The position numbers and the translations under genes are program-made. Shown here one piece after another: positions 21,431-27,667 of a DNA stretch of 32,131 bases. Each line of letters opens with the position of its first letter. The first letter of the stretch is position 1. Below the pieces are notes generated by a model. It had not been told where the DNA came from. It was given only the letters and a program-made list of their open reading frames with translations, and searched no databases. This DNA comes from Singulisphaera acidiphila DSM 18658 (GTDB lineage Bacteria; Planctomycetota; Planctomycetia; Isosphaerales; Isosphaeraceae), in NCBI RefSeq assembly GCF_000242455.2, contig NC_019895.1, forward strand, positions 1 to 32,131, in the 5' to 3' direction.

Positions 21431-22990
21431 TTAAAACGCATGCAGGAGTCGCAAAGCTCGCTGTTCAACAGCAAGGCGGGTTCGCGGGTCGTCTAACCCT
21501 ACAAGTGTCTTTTCGGCCGTCGTCTTGAATTTCTTATGCCAGCGGCGGCATTCGCGGTGCCAATCGGATACGGGTTTTTCAAGGAATTTAGCGGTCGGCA
21601 CCTCAACCTGAGAGAGGTCCGGTTGGATCATGAGTACACCCCGCACGAATTGAGCCGCTTGAATGCTGCCTGCACGAGCTACACAGATCCCTCCCGCCGT
21701 GACTTCACCTTGGTCGAAGAGTTCGACTCCGACCTCTAGCGCGCCTTCTACGGGTGCCAAGATGGCGACGGTTTCGGTCTGCGCGCCCTCTTCCAGGAAG
21801 CTGCGGGGATCAGGATGCGGTTCGATTGAGGCTGCTAGACGGGTTGCGTAAGCATCGACACTCGCCGCAACGTTCGTAACCTTGCGGCGACTGACTTTGG
21901 CTTCGGACACGGATAGCCGACGCTCGATTCGTTCACCTGCAAGTGCTCTCAGTTCCTGTTCGAGCCGAAGGACCATTGCCTCCGGATCAGAAAATCCGCA
22001 AAGTTTCAGATATGTAAGGTCGAAAGCGTGACGGGCAGCCGTTCCCAGCTCCGAAAAGCTCGGTCCGCTGCCTGGTGCTGGCATGTCAGCGAAAGCTTTG
22101 AGAAGTGCGGATTTTTGCTTTGCTGACATCGTAGCAGGGTTGATGACCAGTAGGCCCGCGAAGTCGGGGATTTTCAGTTCAAGGACGCCCTGACCGAGTT
22201 GGGATCGACCTCTAAGCTCGACCTGATACCAGGAAAACAGGCTATTCAGAGCCGCATGGATGATTTGAGCGGATTCGTCTGATTTTGGCTCAAACAGATA
22301 AAGCTTGTCGATGATAACACTTGGGTCAGAATCGGAAATAAGTGTGAACACATACCGGTTGCTAAGATGTTCGGGAAACACGATCCGGGTTCTTGCTGTC
22401 TGTTCGCCTTGCAGGCTATACCAAAAGGGCTTCCGATTCTTCACCTGAGGACGTAGCGACGGGATGCCGCCTTTAAGCTCATCTTCGGATGTTTTGAAAT
22501 TCACCGTCTCGCCGCGTCGCAGGTAAGCTAGAGCACCGTTAGCGTGCCGTTGTTCCAGGGCTTTCTTGTCGTCTTTGACATCAAAAAGGCGTATATCGCT
22601 ACGTCTCACACCAAAAGCTGATTCAAGACTTTCTGGCCCTTTGATGACAGGTTTCAAGAACTCCCGCTCAATTTTTGCCATGAAATCCAGACCGTCAGTG
22701 ATGACGGCAAGCCGTTTGACATCTCCACGCGTCATTTTGAAACGGGCGGGTATCTGATCGAATGGGATCTCACGAACTAAGAAATATCCATTTGCACGCG
22801 TAACAATTCCTCCGCGGATTTTGCCCAAGCTGTCAAGCTGCACGAGTTTTTCTGAAGTGACTAGCCTGCTTTGGTCTTCGGATAACGCCACACTGGCACG
22901 GATGAGCTGGCCCCAGCGAACTTTTACCTTAATGCCTCTGGCATAAACACCTGGCGTAATCAAGCGATCAAGATTCTTACTGAAGCTCAT
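21431..22990 (-). CDS. Recognition-subunit-like partner of a restriction-modification enzyme (519 aa)
   Basis: I read this as the separated target-recognition part of a TaqI/Eco57I-like methyltransferase system. The order of blocks is like that seen in the C-terminal parts of such enzymes: EFLKPVIKGPESL (about 112-124), ALAYLRRGE, KNRKPFWYSL, FPEHLSNRYVFTLIS, ALNSLFSWYQVELRGRSQLGQGVLELKIPDFAGLLVINP. A further 200 residues, mainly helical, have no clear match. There is no methyltransferase or nuclease motif. The start overlaps the stop of the methylase gene as ATGA, so the two are made in step. It may determine the DNA sequence recognised. The assignment rests on block order remembered from the family. 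Confidence 0.65.
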   Translation of the reverse strand: MSFSKNLDRLITPGVYARGIKVKVRWGQLIRASVALSEDQSRLVTSEKLVQLDSLGKIRGGIVTRANGYFLVREIPFDQIPARFKMTRGDVKRLAVITDGLDFMAKIEREFLKPVIKGPESLESAFGVRRSDIRLFDVKDDKKALEQRHANGALAYLRRGETVNFKTSEDELKGGIPSLRPQVKNRKPFWYSLQGEQTARTRIVFPEHLSNRYVFTLISDSDPSVIIDKLYLFEPKSDESAQIIHAALNSLFSWYQVELRGRSQLGQGVLELKIPDFAGLLVINPATMSAKQKSALLKAFADMPAPGSGPSFSELGTAARHAFDLTYLKLCGFSDPEAMVLRLEQELRALAGERIERRLSVSEAKVSRRKVTNVAASVDAYATRLAASIEPHPDPRSFLEEGAQTETVAILAPVEGALEVGVELFDQGEVTAGGICVARAGSIQAAQFVRGVLMIQPDLSQVEVPTAKFLEKPVSDWHRECRRWHKKFKTTAEKTLVGLDDPRTRLAVEQRALRLLHAF

Positions 22991-25065
22991 TCATCGTCCT
23001 CCTCAAGCAATCCTTCCTCATCGTCGTCATTTCCTGCTTCGATTTGCAGCCCGCCATCTGTGCCTTGAACAACGAGATTCACTTGCATTCGTGGATCATC
23101 TTCGGTGGCACTTGCTTCAAGAAGTTGCGCAACCAACTCCTCAATCCGGCCACGGCGATCCGGGCTGCTTGGGTCTGGGATCAGTTGGGCAAGCGGTCGG
23201 CGGAGTCTTACGAATCGGATAGAATTGCTTGAACGTGCCTCGGCGTCGGTTTCGCGTTCTAGCAGCAGCAAAACGGTATTAGTATCAGCGTCAGCAAACC
23301 ACCGTTCTACAGTAGAATCAACAATTGCACGGATGCGAAAATGATGGCCAATGAATTGGATAAGTGGTATGCCATAGTCAGCAAATAAAATCGCCGACGA
23401 TACCACGAAGCTAAGGCGGCCCCCGTTCTTCAGGAATTGTGTCGCATGCACGATAAACCAGAGGTAGGCGTCACTTTTACCCGTAAACTTTGGCATGGTG
23501 ATATCATCGCGTGCTGTTGCCAGAGCATTCAGGATTTTGGGCTGATTGGTGATTCGCCTGTAGGAAATGTAGGGAGGATTGCCAATTACGGCGTCAAATT
23601 CCGTTGGTATCTTCAATCGTCCAAGTTCGCCCGGTATTTCCAGTTCGGTTTCTAGCCCAGGTCTCAGCTCGAAAAAATCACGAAGCAGGACACGCGGATA
23701 AGCGGCAGGCTCATGCGTATCGCTTGTTACCAAAGTGACGGTGCTCAGTTCGGCGGCAAAGGCCGTAATTTCACAGCCCCAGATGGTCGCCAAAGCAGAC
23801 GCGTGATTCTCTCCCAATGCTCTCTTACGATGGTAAGCTGAGCGAAGAAAACTTCCCCCACCTGTCGCCGGGTCAAGGACAAGTTCTCCTGGCGCCCTAA
23901 TGGCAAATCCCGTCAAGAGATCGACCACATCCTCCGGGGTATAAAATTGGCCGAGCTGATGTCGAAACCGTTCCTCGACGATGACTTCGTATAGTAAGCC
24001 GACGATATTTTGAGAAATGCTCAGCCATGAAACATTCTTCACGGTCGTAAGTAGTTGATGCCAGACTTCCCCAATCTGACATTCGGCCGTTTCCTGCGCA
24101 CCTTCGGGGTCCGTAAATACAAGGGGGACAAAATTTTGCGGCGAAAACGCCGTTTCGTAATCTTTTGATCGGCGGATGGCCAGTGAAAAAGCTTGGTCAA
24201 GTACGGTTTTGATAGCTTGTGGATCGGTTGAAGCACGTGGTACGTCGAGTTGATCCAGGCGGTAAGGATCGCTTCTGCGCGGGCCGGCATCCTCTAAGAC
24301 GCGATAGAGAATAAGTTTTTGGGTGACGACGAACGTGCCAAACCGAAGCATCTGGATTAATTCTTCACGGAATTTATCAGGAAATTTTTCTTGCAATGCG
24401 GCAGGGAAATTGAAGGAGCGTGCTGATTCCTGGCGAAGTTCCTCGGCAAGTGAAGGATCAGCTCTGACTCGACGCAAAATGCGAGGTAGCACTTCATTGG
24501 CTACTGCATATATTGCATCGCGAATGGCGATTACATCTTCTGTGGTAACTGTTGGCCTGGTTCTCCCGATAGCGGTCAATTTGACTTCCAGGGCGTCGAG
24601 AAACTCGCTCCACTGTTTGTCGATCTGCGCCCGATACGCTTCGGCTTGGCCTGATCGGGTAATTGGAGCCAAGTTAAACGCACCAACTTCTAAATCGTCT
24701 TCGGTAGGATTGTTGGCCACCTGGTAGAGAACAACGTCGGCAATATTACATGTGAAATAATATGGCAGTCCCCTTGCAACTGCCTTCCGTCTGGCATCAA
24801 AGCGGAGTTTTTCGTTTCTCGGATCGCGTCCTTCAGGAACCTCTGGTCTCTTCAGTTCACCGCTGGCGAGTTTTCTCCCTGATGAACTGTTGAACCGCAG
24901 ATCACAACGCCGAACGCTACCCTCCGCGTCAACCTGACGCTCTTCAATGGCGGCCGAGGCGATAAGCACCGGTTCGCCAGCATCTTCGCGGCGCTTTGCC
25001 CGCGTTGCAGTGAATTCTGCCAGCCAACCCGCAAATGTCAGTTCGTTCATCGCGTCAGTTGGCAT
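22987..25065 (-). CDS. Restriction endonuclease-methyltransferase fusion, type IIG-like (692 aa)
   Basis: The N-terminal part has the D-(x)n-ExK pattern of a PD-(D/E)XK nuclease: D55 in RRCDLRF and E70-L-K72 in ASGELKRPE, preceded by E41. A helical linker follows. The adenine methyltransferase domain has motif I DPATGGGSF (398-406) and motif IV NPPY (496-499), the N6-adenine signature. The usual C-terminal recognition region is missing here and appears to be supplied by the next gene. The protein ends with an acidic tail (GNDDDEEGLLEEDDE). I start it at 25065; TTG at 25071 and ATG at 25050 are alternatives. It would methylate host DNA and cut unmodified DNA, protecting or stabilising the element. 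Confidence 0.85.
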   Translation of the reverse strand: MPTDAMNELTFAGWLAEFTATRAKRREDAGEPVLIASAAIEERQVDAEGSVRRCDLRFNSSSGRKLASGELKRPEVPEGRDPRNEKLRFDARRKAVARGLPYYFTCNIADVVLYQVANNPTEDDLEVGAFNLAPITRSGQAEAYRAQIDKQWSEFLDALEVKLTAIGRTRPTVTTEDVIAIRDAIYAVANEVLPRILRRVRADPSLAEELRQESARSFNFPAALQEKFPDKFREELIQMLRFGTFVVTQKLILYRVLEDAGPRRSDPYRLDQLDVPRASTDPQAIKTVLDQAFSLAIRRSKDYETAFSPQNFVPLVFTDPEGAQETAECQIGEVWHQLLTTVKNVSWLSISQNIVGLLYEVIVEERFRHQLGQFYTPEDVVDLLTGFAIRAPGELVLDPATGGGSFLRSAYHRKRALGENHASALATIWGCEITAFAAELSTVTLVTSDTHEPAAYPRVLLRDFFELRPGLETELEIPGELGRLKIPTEFDAVIGNPPYISYRRITNQPKILNALATARDDITMPKFTGKSDAYLWFIVHATQFLKNGGRLSFVVSSAILFADYGIPLIQFIGHHFRIRAIVDSTVERWFADADTNTVLLLLERETDAEARSSNSIRFVRLRRPLAQLIPDPSSPDRRGRIEELVAQLLEASATEDDPRMQVNLVVQGTDGGLQIEAGNDDDEEGLLEEDDE

Positions 25066-25320
25066 TCCCAAAAAATCTCCGTTCTATGACACAGCCTCTC
25101 TTCGGCGGGCAGGCCAGCATACCAGGTCATAGACCGAAACTCTCATTCTGGCAAGGTCTCCAGGGCATCGAGGCCACGGTTTGGCACTTTGCAGGATTAA
25201 GGAGTGAGGACCGGAATTTTTACCCGGACAAAATACTTTTCTTCCTAATTGTAGTGCCAAAAATACTGTATGGATGAACCGGTCGTCCATTATGGGCGAT
25301 GTTTCTGGCGGAGGTGGGAC

Positions 25321-25587
25321 ATGCGGTGGAAAAATCGACGGCAGCGGCCAAAAGACCTGATTTCCGCTTCGGAAATGGCCTGTTACGACTATTGCGCTGA
25401 GCAATGGCGGCTCGAATACGGGCTAGGTCTGGAACCGGCTAACGGGAAATCGCTGGCAGCAGGCGACCGGCACCATGCGCGCAAGGCGGTTGCGGAGCGT
25501 GTCGCGGGCGGATCGATCAGGCTGGGCCGGGCGTTGGTGCTGCTGGCGGCCCTGGGGCTGCTTCTGTGGCTGGCGTTCACCCGATGA
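25321..25587 (+). CDS. N-terminal piece of a split Cas4-like nuclease, membrane-anchored (88 aa)
   Basis: Residues 13-33 (LISASEMACYDYCAEQWRLEY) match the start of Cas4/RecB-like nucleases, where one cysteine (here C21 or C25, C25 by position) joins an iron-sulphur cluster. GDRHHARK at 48-55 supplies the motif-I histidine. A single hydrophobic helix closes the protein (about 70-86, RALVLLAALGLLLWLAF). There is no room for the rest of the nuclease; that is found in the next gene, which overlaps as ATGA. The start at 25321 has GGAGG six bases upstream. It faces away from the restriction-modification genes across a 255-bp spacer. Confidence 0.7.
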   Translation: MRWKNRRQRPKDLISASEMACYDYCAEQWRLEYGLGLEPANGKSLAAGDRHHARKAVAERVAGGSIRLGRALVLLAALGLLLWLAFTR

Positions 25588-26093
25588 CCGGAGGAATACC
25601 GTGGCTGGTCGCCGGGGCGGTGCTGGCGGCGATTCTGGGCCTGCTGCTGATGCGGCTGGGTACGGGCATACGGCAGCGCCGCGGGCTGGACAGCGGCAAA
25701 ACGGTATCACTGGACAAGGTAACGCTGACCTCCCGCCGCTACGGGCTGACCGGTAGGCCAGATCGCCTTGTCAAAACGGGCGGCACGATCAACCCGGAGG
25801 AATGGAAATCCGCGCGCACGGTGCGGCGGTGGCACCGGACACAAATGGGGGTCTATTTCCTGCTGATCGAGGATCAGTTAGGGGTGAAGCCGTCGCATGG
25901 CTTCATCGTCTGCGGCGACGATAGCAGGCACCGGGTTGAAAACGACGCGGCGCTGCGGGAAAGGGTGCTCGACCTGGCCGGGCGGATACGACAGGCGCGG
26001 GCGGCGATCCATCAGCCGATTCCGGTGAACCCGACGCCCTACCAGTGCCCGCCCTGCGGCCAGCGGGGTAATTGTAGGCAGGCTCGGGCATAA
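25584..26093 (+). CDS. C-terminal piece of a split Cas4-like nuclease, membrane-anchored (169 aa)
   Basis: A hydrophobic helix (about 6-25, PWLVAGAVLAAILGLLLMRL) precedes the nuclease core. D60 lies in LTGRPDRLV, E73-W-K75 in NPEEWKS, and Q87-x-x-x-Y91 in RTQMGVYFLL. These are the motif II, III and QxxxY elements of the RecB-like/Cas4 PD-(D/E)XK group. The C-terminus has C155, C158 and C164 (QCPPCGQRGNC), the three cysteines that with the N-terminal one bind a 4Fe-4S cluster in Cas4. Start 25584 overlaps the previous stop (ATGA). Together the two products have every expected active-site and cluster residue. No CRISPR array or other cas gene is in the window, so it is a stand-alone Cas4-like enzyme, possibly acting on incoming or transferring DNA at the membrane. 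Confidence 0.78.
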   Translation: MTGGIPWLVAGAVLAAILGLLLMRLGTGIRQRRGLDSGKTVSLDKVTLTSRRYGLTGRPDRLVKTGGTINPEEWKSARTVRRWHRTQMGVYFLLIEDQLGVKPSHGFIVCGDDSRHRVENDAALRERVLDLAGRIRQARAAIHQPIPVNPTPYQCPPCGQRGNCRQARA

Positions 26094-26428
26094 CTTGTTT
26101 AAGAATTGGCTAACGTGAAATTAAAGATTGACAAATGGACGTTATTGGACATTATGTAACAAATGTCACGTAGATGATACATAAAGTGAAATACGTGTTG
26201 CAAGTGAGGGAATAATCCTCCTCTGAATCAACCGTTGTGACCGAGAATGGTCAGGCTGGGGAGCCTGTTGGTTGAGACACCTTGGGTGGCAAGTTTCCTT
26301 CCAAGAGCATCACGCTAACCTACTAAAATCACAATTTTCAAGGCTTGGCAATCTATATTTAGCTAGCCGGCTGAATTATTCTTCAATCCGTAGATTATCG
26401 CATGCGTTCAATTTCCTCAGGCCAAACG
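26094..26428. other. AT-richer non-coding region with promoter-like signal and a branched fold
   Basis: TTGACA at 26128-26133 is followed after 16 bases by CATTAT (26150-26155). GACATT/AATGTC (26148-26167) forms a hairpin. A three-way junction is possible: outer stem TCAACC/GGTTGA (26228-26233, 26270-26275) enclosing TGACC/GGTCA (26238-26253) and GGCT/AGCC (26254-26265). CTTGG/CCAAG (26281-26285, 26301-26305) follows. No gene is present between the two convergent neighbours. It may be a small RNA or a transfer or binding site. Confidence 0.4.
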
Positions 26429-26899
26429 CTATCGACCTTTCACGTTAACACTGGCATTCCGCGTAACGGCAATTTCCTGCCGCACGCCATCCATCCAGCT
26501 TTCAACCACTAACTCACCGGCGTCGTTGCGGGTGACTTTCCCCGCAACGTGTTGCAATTGCCCCAATCGATCGAGGAAGCTGGCGGATACGTCCTCGCCT
26601 TCAAGCGTCCGCTCGGTCATCATTCCTCGCTTGCGGCTGGTGCGCACCCAATTCCTTTCCACCAGGCCGCTGTCGAGGTCCTGCGGCTGTGGCGCTCTCT
26701 GGTGTGCGTAGCGGTGCCGGGCTGCCGCCGCGTCATCGAGGCCGAGGATTTCCCCCTCGCCGGTGGTGGTGCGGCGGTTTTCACGCCAGGCTCCAACCTC
26801 GCCATTATGGTCGAAATAGACGACCAACTCATCGGGCGTGGCGTCGCGACCGATCACGCTGGTTTCGGGAAATCGCTCGAAGAATTGTTTCTTGTCCAT
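26429..26899 (-). CDS. Plasmid protein of unknown function (156 aa)
   Basis: This is a soluble, charged protein beginning MDKKQFFERFPETSVIGRDATPDELVVYFDHNGEVGAW. The composition and regular strand-turn pattern look like a genuine folded protein, and the C-terminal third (LGQLQHVAGKVTRNDAGELVVESWMDGVRQEIAV) is probably beta sheet. No catalytic motif, signal peptide or membrane segment is seen. The ribosome binding site is weak. It follows a 68-aa gene on the same strand after 45 bp, and the pair probably forms a short operon reading away from the relaxase. The family is unknown to me. Confidence 0.6.
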   Translation of the reverse strand: MDKKQFFERFPETSVIGRDATPDELVVYFDHNGEVGAWRENRRTTTGEGEILGLDDAAAARHRYAHQRAPQPQDLDSGLVERNWVRTSRKRGMMTERTLEGEDVSASFLDRLGQLQHVAGKVTRNDAGELVVESWMDGVRQEIAVTRNASVNVKGR

Positions 26900-26944
26900 C
26901 GGCTAGCCATAGCGGCAAAGTCGCCGATCGTCAAACGCGATCGT

Positions 26945-27151
26945 TTAATTGGCGGGGCGGCACTCCAACACCCACATCGTTTCATCGAGTATGCCATCGG
27001 CGCCAGTGGGAATGATCGAAAGCATTGCGGTCTGGGGGCGCCTGCGGCAGATATGCGCGATGGCCAGGTCGCTGGAGGCAAATTCGCCGATCAGCACTTT
27101 TTCCAGTGTCTCCTCCGTGGCGTCTTTAAGGTCATAGCGAAACAGCTTCAT
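26945..27151 (-). CDS. Small plasmid protein of unknown function (68 aa)
   Basis: This compact protein begins MKLFRYDLKDATEETLEKVLIGEFASSDLAIAHICRR, with a strand-helix start and two cysteines. The start at 27151 is supported by AAAGGGAG at good spacing; the longer frame to 27334 would run into the non-coding leader region. It lies just upstream of the 156-aa gene and diverges from the relaxase gene across about 515 bp. I cannot name a family. The position suggests a small accessory or regulatory protein of the transfer region. Confidence 0.6.
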   Translation of the reverse strand: MKLFRYDLKDATEETLEKVLIGEFASSDLAIAHICRRRPQTAMLSIIPTGADGILDETMWVLECRPAN

Positions 27152-27369
27152 AGGCTCTCCCTTTCGTATTCTCTGGTGCCGGGAGAGTTGATAAACCTCA
27201 TAAAAGAAAGGTCGCCTACGCCTTCGGCTTTCGCCTGTGGTATAGCGTATGCCTCCCCGGCCAAAGGTCGAGGAGTGCGAATGTCGGTCACACAAACCGC
27301 TTCTATGCAGGGTTATCACGCCCCAAGGCAGCATGGCTGCCTCACGGTCGAATCTAGTACGAAGCGATG
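27152..27369. other. First part of the divergent non-coding region before the relaxase
   Basis: No gene is supported. It contains the perfect hairpin GGCAGC ATG GCTGCC (27327-27341) and the near-palindrome GGTATAGCGTATGCC near 27239. It leads directly into the structured segment 27370-27539. The promoter for the 27151 gene should be near the left end, but I cannot fix it. Confidence 0.35.
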
Positions 27370-27539
27370 CCGCTTGTCACGCAGTTTCGTTTGCCGGCGC
27401 TCATCCGGCTGCCGACGGCCTTTACGATTGCGGCCGATGCAAGCGGTTAAAACCTTCTGTGTCAGTTACTCGACTAAGCAACCGTTATTGCGACGGTTCC
27501 GGGGAAGCCTTTTCACCGTGTAAAACGGCTGAATTTTTT
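27370..27539 (+). ncRNA. Candidate structured leader or small RNA upstream of the relaxase gene
   Basis: The outer stem CCGCTTG/CAAGCGG (27370-27376, 27440-27446) encloses two perfect hairpins: GCCGG/CCGGC (27393-27409) and CGGCC/GGCCG (27416-27436). A third hairpin, AACCGT/ACGGTT (27480-27498), follows, then an intrinsic terminator (27506-27539). There is no plausible gene on the plus strand before the terminator, so the terminator must end either a small RNA or an attenuated leader of the relaxase transcript. Confidence 0.4.
27506..27539 (+). terminator. Intrinsic terminator 130 bp upstream of the relaxase start
   Basis: AGCCTTTT pairs with AAAACGGCT (one bulged C) around an eight-base loop and is followed by GAATTTTTT. 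The U-tract form is that of a rho-independent terminator on the plus strand. Confidence 0.6.
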
Positions 27540-27585
27540 CCTTGGCACCGCGAAGGGCATCAGACTGCTCTCTACCTTGGCTTTT

Positions 27586-27605
27586 GTGGTCGCGTCAGCG
27601 ACCAC
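27586..27605. repeat. Perfect 8-bp palindrome upstream of the relaxase gene
   Basis: GTGGTCGC, loop GTCA, GCGACCAC, followed by TTGATTT. It lies 62 bp before the relaxase start. An oriT inverted repeat or a leader hairpin are both possible. Confidence 0.5.
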
Positions 27606-27667
27606 TTGATTTAGATGTGTAACCACCTATGATTCGCTAGATATTGTGTACGCGCAGGAACACGTCA

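Noticed and set aside
27249..27614. Cysteine-rich 121-codon plus-strand open frame upstream of the relaxase
   Set aside because: No ribosome binding site, it crosses an intrinsic terminator, and its composition looks random; taken as part of the leader region.
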